Positions 1-12,100 of a stretch of DNA of 64,000 nt are shown piece after piece. The first letter of the stretch is position 1. Each line of letters opens with the position of its first letter. Below the pieces are notes generated by a model. The model searched no databases. It worked only from the letters and a program-made list of their open reading frames with translations, and was not told where the DNA came from. The translations under genes were made by a program, and so were the position numbers. The DNA lies in contig NC_003284.9 in assembly GCF_000002985.6 (NCBI RefSeq), forward strand, positions 5,518,001 through 5,582,000, in the 5' to 3' direction. Source of the DNA: Caenorhabditis elegans. Its lineage: Eukaryota; Nematoda; Chromadorea; Rhabditida; Rhabditidae.

Positions 1-2183
1 GCAAAAGAGGGGGTGCTTGACATTGAAAATTTGACCTTCTTGCCGTTTTGCAGCGGGTTTTCAAAAAAATCTAAGAAAGGGAAAGATATTTTTTGACATA
101 ATAAGAGTCAAACCGAAAAGTCACCTGATACGTGATTAACAAGCTTTCCGAGCGGAAGAAAATTTATTTTGGGAGCTGAGAAACTGAAGTTTAGACTTAC
201 AATATTATGAAATAGCTAGCGCGGTGGAAACAGACTTAATCAGAATATAGAAATTGATTTCGTCTTTCTGCCTCGCTAAACAATTTGAAAAGGAGATTTA
301 AACTATTGCAACTAGATTAAGCACTAAAGGAAATTGAAAACCAGAGCGTTGCAATGTGAAGTGTCAGAAAAACTGCATAAGACCAAACAAAACTAGAAAA
401 TGGAGTACATCTGTCACTTGCATACTAATGAGAAATGTAGAAAACAAAAAAGTGGCGGATCAGCAGGTGCAAAGGGCAACTGAATGAGGAATGCGCGTTC
501 GCTTTTATAGTGCCTCAGAGACCGAGCAGGGGGGGGGGGGGCACACACAACGTAGGTCATTTTGGCGGGCATCGTGTGGTCCCCCGCCTGTATCCAAAGA
601 TCAAATGTTTTTTGAAAGTAATCCTGTGGGAAACCGCAAGAGAGAGGGAAGAGGGGGATGAGAGAGGGAGAGATACTTGTTGTTGTCTCTTCACCCAAAT
701 GGTGCACATCTTTGTGGTGCGTTGAGGGGAATCTGATCATCTCTAAGACATCAAAGATTGAATAAAAAAAACATTCACTTTCGAAAATTGTTGCTGAGGA
801 GAAGACAAGGAAAGAACACTGGAATGACGTACAGTTAGTCATATTAAACGGTTCCGGAAAACATTTAAAAGTGCTTTGGAATTTATTTGTTTAGGTAATT
901 TTTGTAGTTATTTGTGTAGTTACTGTTGTCCACTATTTTTTTGCTTTTCTATGATTCACCAGAGACGTTACAAGCAAAGCATTTCGGCTCATTTGTAGAC
1001 TTCCGAAAGAACTCTATATCAGTTGTGTCATTTCAAAGAAGATTCTTTAAATAAGTCCTTACCAAATTTTTATGAGCGGAAAATAACTTTGACCTAGAAA
1101 AAAGTCAATCTGAAATTATTTCAGTGAATATTTTCACTACTTGCAAAAGTAGAAAATTTTGTTCAGAATAAAATTTGAGGATGTCTGATAATCTAAATTT
1201 TACTATATAGTGACCGCTACGCATTCTCAACGCTTATTTGAAAAATCATTGAAACATTTTGGCCAAAGCTATAAAAAAGTTTTGCAGTAAGCCAATTCTG
1301 GAATGGAACGAAATAAATAAATGTTCCTTTCTATGTCAAAATTTGGTTATTTTAATCAAACGTGACATGTTTTTTCCCTATTTACGCTGATAGTAAGAAA
1401 TAGTTACACCCTAAGGCTGCAAATACAAAAAAACTCGGCACGGTTTTATTTTTCATACCTTTAATAATGTTAATAATGATGTAATTTTAAACTCAGTTCT
1501 GATAATACAAAAGTACGAAAGATTCTGAGAAAGACTCGCTCATTTCGTTAGTTTTTGATAAAAATCCACCCTTTGGCATTATCCTAATGCATTCGACAAA
1601 TAATTTGGCCCACAATTCAATTTTCCATCTGTCATTCTCAAAAGAGAATCCTTGTAAATAGACAACGTAAGCATGTGAACTCAATTAGTATGGAATTACG
1701 GACCCCACTACATGAGCCAGTATTACACATGTACATATAATGTATATTTTACTGTGAAATTCTATATTTGCGGGAACGACTTAATTTATTTATTACATTG
1801 TCCCCAGTGTGTACATTATACAAAACGGCTCATGCTTCAAATTGAGTTACGAAATTGGGTCAATGACAGCGGAATAGCAATTGGTTAGACCAAAGGCTAC
1901 TCATGATTGATTCTGTCAACTTTCTATTTATATCATTTTTTCAATAGAAAAACAAGTCATAACATTTTTTTCATTGCAAATGCAAATATTGGAAACAAGT
2001 CAAAACGAATGTAATGTACAAAAAATCATCAGAAAGTGCATGTTGTGTACTAACACTAAAACATACTTAAGATGAAGAAAACAATAAAATTAATAACTTT
2101 AGCCAATAAAAGGTACCGGTCAACAAAAAAGCAGTTGCTAGAACCCTGAAACCCAGCATCACAAATAACACACAAATTATGAT
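1..2183. other. Intergenic, no gene supported
   Basis: I find no coding exon with family support here. The stretch at about 480-840 is richer in G+C and is open on the minus strand for 142 codons. That reading frame is low in complexity and resembles no family I know, so it looks more like a promoter or 5' UTR than a gene. A run of 13 G residues lies at 529-541. The rest is AT-rich filler. On the minus strand an AATAAA lies near 1788-1793 and could serve mboa-3 if its 3' UTR is long. Confidence 0.5.
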
Positions 2184-4811
2184 TTATTCAGCCTTGATCG
2201 GCTTCTCGTGAGTGACCTCAATCTCGACAGTAGTTGGCTGTGGCTTTTTGAGTGGCTTGAAGAACTTTGGCAAGGCAAAGATGACGGCAAATGCGACAAT
2301 GTGTGGAATAAAATAGACTCTCTTCAAAACGTCGTAAGCTGGATACATGTGCATAGTGACAAAGGAGTAGGTGGCGTAGGCAAGAGCGATTTTACTGATG
2401 ATGAACGAGAAAATATCGTAGGCAAACTTCTTATTGTGATCGTCCAGGAATCTCCAGCGCATTGAGCGACGGAACTGAAAAAAATACAGTAAGACTTAAA
2501 AGATTTAGGTGGTTTAACAGATATTGCCAAATATCCTTTGGCTACTTGGCCCAAATCTGGCGCAAAACTATTTACTTGGACCAGAAGTTGGCAATATTGG
2601 ATCCAACTGGAGCCAAAACAAGTCTTGCCCAAGTTTTGCCCAACTCTTACCAAACTGTTGCCATCTTTCAGTCCAGGCTAATAACTTTTCACCAAATTTG
2701 GGCAAGTGGCTAGTGCCAGCAGTAAAAATGCTGAAACTTACGGTTTGAGCAGCCACCGTAAAGAGCCCGCATGTGAAGAAGGCCATGTAGTAACCGATCG
2801 AAACTCCGTGCCAAACAGCAGATAAGGTGTAGGTTGCAACGGTACGAATTGATTTGGGAGCACGTTCGTATCCAACTTTTCGGAGCCAGAAACCAGTTTG
2901 AATGTTCCACCCGTCAAGTGTTTCCTTCAAGCTTTGAGCCATCTCGACTTGATATGGAAGTACATTGGTGCAGAGCTTCCATTCAGCATTTCCTTCCTTA
3001 TCATAACCACTGAATCCAAAACCGGACATATTGCAAATAGCATCAGCTGAAAAGTTGGTCAACATTTTCGATCAAAAAATAAAAACTATAACTTACCAAA
3101 CACCCATGCAAAGTAATATGCACAACGGATGAAAAAGATTGTGATAAACCACCAGAAGAACCACTGGAAGAATGGAAGAGCAAAGTACGGTTGTGTTCCA
3201 ACATCTTCAACCTTATACTTGCCACCAAGAGTAACGACAATCGCCAGGAAAAACAGAGACTGATAGAATTTCTTCATAGCGGCGCCTGTTGGAGATGGAA
3301 GTTTTCCGTGTTTATCTGCGACAAGGTGCTTCTCATCCAAAAATTTGATGTAGTCATAGTAGTTGTTAGCAGGCCCAGTGAGTACTGTCTGTAAATCTAG
3401 TTTAAAAAATATTGTTTTTTTTTCTGAAATTTCACCTGGAAATTGAACATAAATGACATGAATTCGAGAAGTGACGGGATTTCCTTCAATGATTCTCTTT
3501 TCTGCTCCTCCGTAAGTTTTGACTGATCCTTTGCTTTTCCATCTTTCAAGTTGAACGCCATCATGGTGGCCTTCTCAACAGCAACCATAATAGGTCCAGT
3601 GACATCTAGACTGTATGATTCGAGAATAGCCCATCGATAGCAGTGAATGAAGAACAAATATCCCATGGAGAAGAGAAGAACAATCCTAAAAATTATGGTG
3701 TAAACGAAAGTAGTGGGCATGCTTGTATTAATTTCTCTATTAAAGCCCTTTAATCCTTAATTTTTAATCCTTTATAATATGTATTTAATTTTCCACAAAT
3801 TCTGTAAAGTTTTTCTACCACACTTATGTAAAACAACAATTTCAAAATACAGTGTCGGCTAAAAGTGTATATGTTTTTGATTACTCAGTGTATTTTTTCA
3901 AACTTTCAATTAAATATAACTTTAAAACTAATAAAACATTGCCTACAGGCTGTAGGTTGTAAAGTTGTCCACAAAACTACACAGCTTTCCTTTTTTCACA
4001 AAACTCATGTCACTAGATACAGCTCCCGACATCTCACAAGCCTATTTTAAACAATTTTTCTTTAAACGCCTATAATTCTAAAACGAGCCGTTTTCATGAA
4101 AAAACTTTTTGTATTGAAATGAACCGCATTAATAATCTATCTTCGGCATATAAGAATTCGGTTTTCAAGCAACCAGCGATTCAGAAATTATCATTTAAAT
4201 TAGCGTCTCTGAAGTACATATTTTGCACAGGTGTTGAAAAAGCGGGATATGTTTTTCAAAAACTATTTTTTGAACATGCATTTTTAGAAACTAATGTAGC
4301 AAGTACTTCGAGTTTATACTCTAGCTGAAAAAAAAACACAACGGGAACATTTGTTTGTATACAGTATCTTTGCAAAGGTCTTACTTGTGAACTTGGGTTG
4401 GTGGGGCAAAATACATGATCGCATAACTTCCCAGTGCATTTGCAAGTAGATGTTTGATAGCCCTGAAAAATAATGCATTTTTAGTCAATTTCATAATAAG
4501 TGCTTGCTCATAATTATTTGCTATGACTAACCTTCCAAAACAGAAAAACACAATTCCAATTCCAACAACTGCAGGAACTACTGTCCTCACTTGTCGATTC
4601 ACCTGCTTTAGGGAACATGTTTTTCGATAAACATATGATATTCCAAAACATGCAAACAAACTCAACACAAAGTTGACCTGAAATACAAAAACTTTTATAA
4701 ACAGAACCCCTCTGATTATAATAAACTCACTCTGTCTGCCTCAATGCCAATTGTTTCAGCCAGCGGTTCCAGTATCTTGGAACCATCGTAAAATGTGTGA
4801 ATTCCCGGCAT
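2184..4811 (-). CDS. mboa-3: MBOAT-family lysophospholipid acyltransferase (MBOAT1/2 type)
   Basis: Membrane-bound O-acyltransferase that transfers acyl chains to lysophospholipids, by homology to MBOAT1/2, and acts in ER-type membranes. I model seven coding exons: 4731-4811, 4532-4677, 4385-4462, 3436-3685, 3097-3388, 2742-3046 and 2184-2474. They total 1443 nt, or 480 aa, close to the usual 490-520. The two MBOAT hallmark residues are visible: Asn330 in DGWNIQTGFW and His362 in LSAVWHGVSIGYY. Other shared blocks are RAIKHLLANALGSYAIM, SLLEFMSFMFNFQ and FADAICNMSGFGFSGYD. Hydrophobic segments recur along its length. The chosen ATG (4809-4811) follows a TTTTAG acceptor at about 4818, which suits spliced-leader addition. 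An AATAAA overlaps the stop codon; another lies near 1790. The 267-bp intron 2475-2741 holds an inverted repeat. The family call is firm; the exact worm paralogue (mboa-3) rests on remembered gene order. Confidence 0.9.
2540..2712. repeat. Inverted-repeat (MITE-like) insertion in an mboa-3 intron
   Basis: The last mboa-3 intron contains ggctacttggcccaaatctg at 2540-2559. Near its other end (2692-2712) lies the imperfect reverse complement, with about four mismatches over 21 bp. The sequence between them is unusually rich in short TTGGCAA, CCAAA and GCCCAA words that pair with one another. This looks like a decayed palindromic DNA-transposon derivative. No transposase is present. I cannot name the repeat family. 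Confidence 0.55.
3686..4384 (-). other. mboa-3: Long intron of mboa-3
   Basis: This 699-bp intron separates the exon ending ...PPTQVH from the one beginning IVLLFSMGYL. It is much larger than the other introns of the gene (47-267 bp). It is AT-rich with no supported coding sequence. I see no structured RNA. Confidence 0.6.
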
Positions 4812-7341
4812 TGGGTAACCTAAAACGAGTGGCCATGAGATAACTATTTCGTCGAATACACTCTAGTCAAAGGTGTAAGCTACAATACAAAGTTCAAGGA
4901 TAGAATCTCGAGAAAATAAACAATATATCTGATCAAACTTTTTTGAGAAGAGGGGAGAAAGAAGAAATTGATTGATGCTGATAGTAGAATAATTTATCGG
5001 AAATCAGTGTGAAATTCGTGCAAGAAAGAGCTACTTACGATAAGAGAACCACGGAAAGTGCCCCGAGAAAGAGTGGAGAAAAAGAAAGAAAAGACAATTG
5101 CCTGGCCAGGGGTATCACGCCACCAAACGCGTATGTGTCGTGCCTTTCAAAAAGTGCCGGTCAAGGTCTAATTTGAAATCATCATCCCGGACGACGCACA
5201 TGCGCTCTATTTTCGAGTGTGCTTGTGCGTGCCTAACAGTTGCCAACTGCCGGAAATCCAAAGAGTTTATTGTTGTTGGTTTTTTTCGTTCATGGAAAAA
5301 AAATAAGATCAAGACACTGAACAGTTAAAGTGGATAAATAAATAATTGAGAAGAATAGACTAGTCAAACGAACAAAACTTTGGGGCTGGTGTGTTTACTC
5401 ACTTTCTGTGTCACGTGGAAAAAACTTTATTTCAAAACTGTGTCACCGGGACTGATGACTTTTCCTTTTTATATAAACATTTGTATAGCAATACTTGCGT
5501 TCGTACAAAAACATGATAAGAAACTTTTCCAAATTTGTAGAAATGGTAAAAAATTTAAAAACTGATCTGAAAAGCTTTACGTTTTTTAAAATTTTTTCTA
5601 AATACACGAAACCTATGTCAGTTGAAGAAAGAACATTTGAAAAGTTCACCAAAACAAAAACTGTATACGGGGGCTTTGAACTAGAAAACCAATCTTGTTT
5701 CAAATCCTTATTCTATAGAAGAATCAGGAAACGAAAACTCTCATTAAATTTTTTTTTGAGTATAATGTGGTTTTGATGAGGTTTACACAGAAGGAGACAA
5801 TTTAAGACGCTTTTAAAATTATCAGATTTTTTTGAAAACCTTTTTTTTTGTCCCAAATTTTCCCTTGATTGCAAAACATTATAAAAACAACATAATACTT
5901 GAAAAAACTTTAAAAACAAATTTTCGATCACTAATTTTGCAAAAAAAAAAAGACCCGAAACCAGATCAAATTTTATTTGATTCAGAGTGATCGTTTGTAG
6001 CTACTTTTTTTCCTTGGTGAACATTTAAAAAGGTTTTTTTCAAAGTACATTAGCTATATTTGAGAGTGCGAGTAAATAAAAAAGAACTGGATTTTGAAAT
6101 GGAAAAATTAAAAAATTTCGTTAAAAGTTTCATTGAAAATATTTTTCTCATTTTAAATTACTCAAAGACCCACCCTCTGTGATAACCTGCAAGGGTCTAG
6201 TATTTCACAAAAACAAACATAAAAACAGAAAACAAGAGGGCCAGAAATCAATGACACAACAAAAGACAACGTCATTGCTCAATAAAACGCCTGTGCATAC
6301 CGTCAGTGACCCCTGATATTAGAGCGAATTTGCATCCCACATTGTCTTCGGGGAAAGCAGTTTGCAATCTTTTTCAGCCTGATCACGTTCTCGCACACTC
6401 AAAAACGCGCCAAAACTACTTTTTTTAATCGGAAGGCCGTTCATCTATCATTTTTGCGTGAATATTTGTTAAATGCGTGGCTGATAAGGAGTGAAGGCCG
6501 ATCAAGGGTCGAGCGGGCGGTAATGAGGGGAAAGTACATTCTCGTAATGATTCTTATCAAATGGAATACTTGGGTTTTCCTTTCATTAACTGCAGAAAAT
6601 TGAAACTAGAAAATGGTTAGAAAGCAAAAAAAAACGTTGCATATTTCCATGACATATATTTTGTATGATGATCAAGCTCATTCTGTGATGGGAAAGTAAA
6701 AGCTTATACAGTGTCGGCGATTTTTTTAAAAACTGCGGCTTTTGAGTAATTTCGTAAATTATTAAAGATGGAGTAGCGTGGTTAGAAATTTCGTTTTAAA
6801 ATGATGAAATTGACTTAAATTCAGAAAAACCACAAAAGAAAACAGTCAATTAAAAAAACGATTTTTCAATTGTTTGAATTCCCTCTAAAATAAAATCCTC
6901 AATATTAAAGTGACAAAATTAAAAATTTCACCTAAATTAAGCTCTTTTCCTTGAACTTTAAAACCGGGATTACACTTTTTAGTTCTTTTTGAGAAGTCTC
7001 CTTATAAAATGCATTTACTGGGGAATTTTGAGTATATTAGCCAAAAACTGTACTCCTCTTTTGACTTGTATTATTTTTCACATGATTTTTTCCAGTATGA
7101 AGAATTTTTAAATATTCAAAAGTTAAACAAAATTAATTTATTAAAATTATAAAAACAACTAAATTAGAATCTCAGAGGTTTGAAAGCTACTTTTCATTAA
7201 GTAGATGAAGGGGGTTGAATTCCAGTAAATACATACACGTGAAAGACATGGGTAACATGATATTTAGAAAAAAAGTGAATAAATAAGAGAAATATTTGGA
7301 AAATACGAAAATAATATTAATAGTAATAATAATAATATGAG
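4812..7341. other. Region between mboa-3 and the lgx-1 3' end
   Basis: Both flanking genes lie on the minus strand, so this holds the mboa-3 promoter and the lgx-1 3' UTR. A G+C-richer block at about 5030-5280, upstream of the mboa-3 start, is the best promoter candidate. A minus-strand AATAAA at 7137-7142 lies about 200 nt past the lgx-1 stop and is a plausible poly(A) signal. The 5450-6900 stretch is A/T-tract DNA, and its short reading frames look like chance. Confidence 0.5.
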
Positions 7342-9183
7342 TTAGACTATACCACCGGCTGGGTTTTCCAGCCACGGATACATAGTTGGGCATGGCAAGC
7401 ATGTCAAGAACTGATGCTCCTGGCTGGATAACGACGGCGTACTGTAAAGGCATTTGTTAGGTATGTCGCAGGTCGATAGTGACGGGTTCCGGTTGAAAGA
7501 CAAGGTAATTGGGCAGCCAACTGCTTTGGACTGAAAAAAAAAACATTTAGAATTTTTTTGGTTGAAATATGACATTAAAAACTTTTCCACGTACACTTTT
7601 CATCTCGCTAATTGGCACCGGCCGCTTCATCCAGTCGATCAACTGTTTGATGGTAACAATGTAGACGTCTTTCTGAGCTGACATTCTATTCAAGAACTTC
7701 TGCACCGCCTTCATTCCCTTATTATGTCCACCAAGTTGAAGGAAGTCAGCGTTCAACGATAATACATATGGCGCTCGGTTTGCTGAGTAGCTTCGTTCGA
7801 AATTTCGCGTTATAATCTCTTCCTAAAATAGTTTATGTCTTTAGAAATGAAAGTTACTAAAATTGGCGGGAAAGTTTCTAAAGTTTTCTAATAGTAAACA
7901 TGACTTAAGAAGTTGCTGAAGCCACCGAAGAGGTTGCGGCAACTTGCCGATATCATATTCTCACCAATTCATCAACAGTATTGTTCAAATCAACAGCCGC
8001 TCGGAGCATACTCGATCTTCTGAAGCTGTCGATTTGGCTCATATAGGAACCGTAGAACTGGTTCAACGGAACTGACCAAACTCCTGGGAATGAACTTTTT
8101 GGACACGATGCTTCATTACAATCCCAAGCCACTTGGTAATCCATGGTCTGTGGCCAGAACGGCTCCCCATGAATGCCAGGATTGGCTGACATTGAGTTGT
8201 CCCATAAGAATTCGGCTCCAATCATCATCTGAAAATCATTGTTTTGAAATTGTATTAAGTATTTTGAAACTCACTTCAAATTGATTATCACCTCCTAGTG
8301 CAAGTTGGGGCGACCGAATTCCAACAATTTCCTCTTCAGGAGCTCCACCGAACTTTGCCAAGATTCTTCGTTGCCCATCCATTTCGTTTAACCACCGGTT
8401 TGTGTTTGCATTTTCTAGGGATTCATGTCTAAAATGTTTGTTTAAAAGAAATATCGGGTGAGATGTAATATTTACGAGATGGAGTTGGAGGCGATTTCCA
8501 TATTTTTCTGAACAAGCCAGTTGACAGCATCATAGTTGGTCCACTCGTGGGAAATGAAGAACGTTGCTTTCACATCACATCCATTGGGGTTTCTGGAAAT
8601 TATTGATACCAAAAATTATTTATATTCATAACTAACATTGTATTTTTCAGCGATAAAGTGTTTGGAATCACTTTTTTGAAATTTTTTATTTTAAATTTAA
8701 AGCTTCTTCAAGATCGAACATGTATAACTGTGAAAAAGTATCCAAAGGTTAAAATTTCGAGAAATATTGGTAGTTTACCAAAGCTTTCACCTGAAACTTA
8801 TAAACATCTTAGATATGTTTCACTGTTTTGTTGTGATATTTGGTTTTGATATATGTTTAATTAAAACTTACTTCAAAACGTCATTTTCAAAAAGTTTCTT
8901 ATAATCTGAGAACGTTTTTCCGTTTACAGCATCGTCAAATGTCAAAACAACAAATTGTGGTGTTTCATCTGGGCGGAGACCACCCGGAGCTCGTCTTCCT
9001 GAAATTCGTACATTTTATAGACATTGAAAATGATTTCCCTTGTACCGTTCTCAGTGCAGAAGCAGTTTGGAAGTTTACACTCGGCTTCATTACACGCTTG
9101 AGCTCGTTGTCTATTCGGTACTTGCATAGACGAGAACCTCAATCCGGCTCCATTCACGAACTGCACTTTTGAACTGCGCGCTT
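7342..9183 (-). other. lgx-1: Chitin-deacetylase-like (NodB) domain of LGX-1, likely inactive
   Basis: Exons 9046-9183, 8872-8998, 8476-8592, 8275-8428, 7965-8228, 7595-7822 and 7342-7530 encode the C-terminal domain, about residues 2592-2997. Motif 1 is intact: LTFDDAVN with Asp2660 and Asp2661. Motif 2 reads NSISHES, where active relatives have HSxTH, so the first zinc histidine is Asn2717 and His2721 remains. Motif 3 reads RSPQ (2758-2761) instead of RAPY. The late motif, usually LxFHAxWL, reads LSLNADFL with Asn2883 in the histidine place. The flanking scaffold aligns closely with insect chitin deacetylases ([40 protein letters not shown]). The motif comparison is from remembered family sequences. 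Chitin binding without hydrolysis is my inference. Confidence 0.8.
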
Positions 9184-12100
9184 CTGTAAACATGACTATT
9201 TTTAGAAATATGATGTCATAAACTGTGGCTCACCAATTGGTCTACAATAGCCATCCTCAGCGAAGTGATGATCATCACAAGTGCACATTCCTTCGAAGCA
9301 GGTAGCACCTCCAGTACACTTTTCACGCATACTACAAGTATCTCCAGGCGCGGCAAATGCTGGCGCGGCTGAAAATCAATCACATAAAATTATGAATTTT
9401 TAAAAAATTAGTGATGTCGTTTACATTTCTGTTTGCAAATTCCTCTGATAGCAACATGTTGGGCTGCACAAATACACCGTTTTCTGTCATAATCACAAAT
9501 TGAGCCACCAGCGCATATTTCTCCATTTTTGCAAGTCTCTCCAACTTTTGCTACTTTATGTTTGCACTCTTCTGAAATAATCAAATGAGTTTCGCTGTAA
9601 AGTTTAAATCTCACTGGAAATACATTGCCCGTTTTGTCGGATGTAATTCTCAGGGCAATGGCAGAATCCATTTGTGCACACGCTTTCGCCAAGGCAAATA
9701 TCTATCGGCCGGCAAGCTGATCCAACAGCTGCAACCTTTGGCACAATTTTGGTTGTTCTCCTGTCAGGGAATCCGAAAATATTCGATGGAGGGGTTGGGA
9801 AATCCTTTGGAACAATTCTGGGTTTTTGAGTTGGAGCTGGCGAAGTGGTTGTAGATGAAATAGTAGATGATGTAGTATACACTAAAAGCAAGAAAGCATA
9901 CAATAAAATACAGAAGATGTGTTAATTAAACCTTGTTGCATCTTAGTCTGAATAACGCGATTGGCTTTAACTGGCGGTGTTGTTCCAATAGATTGCTTAT
10001 TAATCTCAATAGCCTGAAAATCAAGGTTTTTAATCTACACAACCGAGCTTCCATCAACCTTAGCCAAGTCAAATCCTTCACACCAGCCATTTGGTGCTAG
10101 TAGGAATCCTGGAGCACACTTGCAGATTTTATCAATGCATTTTGCTCCGTTGATACATTTGTCTTGATAACGATCACAAGCCTGTCCGTATCTCAATGAC
10201 CTTCCACGGATACCTTTGAACGTTTATTTAGAAATTTGCAAAAAATACATAATCCACACGTGTAATACAATTAGTATTGTGGGGATGTGGGAGAAAGATT
10301 TCAAGATGGGAGAGAAAGGCAAAACGGGAAATTGGGTAACATTTCAGAGACACAAAAAAATTGAATCAGATTACAGTTATTTGTTTATCACCAGTGAGAT
10401 TTTTTGAATGAAAACGTATGTGTGTGTGTGTGTAATGATGTAATTGTGATAAGGGAAGAGAAAGATATTCATAGATCCAGAATATTGGATCAATAAATTA
10501 GTTACACTCTGGCACTCTTGTGTATAAGGATGGGGATTGAGAAACTTGATAAATATTTAATATCTGAGCTCAACATTTCTATTACCAGAATACATATTGC
10601 TCGATGTGAACTCAAAAAATAGAAATTTGGTCATGTTACAGAAAACTATACAATTGTAATGTCTACCACGACTTGCAGCAGTTGTACTCTTCTGTGGCGA
10701 AACCACCAGAAGTAATGTAGCAGTAGGACCTAGGCGGGCAATTGGGCTCTAGTCCATTACACAAGATTAGTTTTCCACTGCCATCGGTAGTCGCTTCATT
10801 TCCAGGTGGGCAGTTTCCATTTCCATTTCCAGTTTTGTAGGCTCGCGATCCTCCGCTGCCTCCACTGCCACCAGATCCACCTCCACTGTTCTTGTTCTTC
10901 GGGCGAGGTCGCCTAATTGGTGGTCCGACGATTCGCGGCTTTTGTGTTTGAGATTCTTGTCGTGCTGGAGTGACAAATGAGACTGGTTCCACGTTAGAGA
11001 GTTCAATTTGTTCTCTAGGCATCATTCTTTCAGACAACGTTGCCACCTTATGCTTAGCGTAGGACACGGGAATCGGTCTTTCAATGACGTCGATATCTGA
11101 AATGTTTAGTTAGTGCACACGGGAGGATAACAACAAAACCAACAACTCGTCACTCCAAAAAACGTGGTTGGTTTTTAAGGTAATTCTGAATCTGGGAAAT
11201 AAGAAAACTATCAAACCACACAAGTTGCTAGGTTTAGGTTCAGGATCAGTGATTGGATTTTGAACGTACCTTCAAGCGGCTCACATGTTCCAGAGTTATC
11301 AACAAATCCCGGTTTGCACTTGCATTTTCCAGACACACAAATCTTGTTCTCTCCACAATTAGCATCTATTTCACAGTCAGCTGCAAGAAAATAAATTTAA
11401 TTTGGATATATTCTGATATGGTAATTTAAAAACTCACTAGAATGGATTGGCTTCGGTGTGACCACTGGCGCTGCCTTTACTGGTGTTGTGACTCTAGTGG
11501 TGATTTGTGGTTGAGTCGGTGGTGGCATACATTGAACGTTGAACACAATCTGGCCAGGTGGGCACATGCATATGCCAGTATCATAATCGCAGTTTGATCC
11601 ACCTTCACAAGTTTCGCCATTTTCACAGCTTTCAAGTGGTTTGGCGATAACCCTCATCTTGGGGGTAGTTGACATTGGCAAAGCCACACAGTTACCAGAA
11701 ACAGCAATATAACCTGGCTGGCAACGACAAAGACCGCTTTCACAACTGAATCATTGTATAATTGATATACATAAAGCTTAAACTAGTTCTTACGTGCTTC
11801 CCTTGGTGCAAACCGTGTTGGCGTTGCAGGATGCACCTGGAACAACTTCCAACTTTCTTGGAGTCACACATTGTCCTTGTGAGATTTCTGACTTGTCTTG
11901 TGGGCACTCGCAAAGCTGAAATGATTCACTTAACATCTATATTGCCCTTTTTTTGATTACCTTTCTGAATGAGCAAGCACTTCCTCCGACGCAAGTCTGT
12001 CCTTGTGTGCAGCTCTCTCCTGGTTTTGAGTACAATCTTGCGGTGGTAGCTAAAAATGGAATGTCTTTGTTCGTTTTCTCTCTTGTTTTTGAAAAGGCAT

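Noticed and set aside
414-842. 142-codon open frame on the minus strand
   Set aside because: No family resemblance, low-complexity Pro/Ser stretches from the G run, and no splice partners. It reflects a G+C-rich non-coding block.
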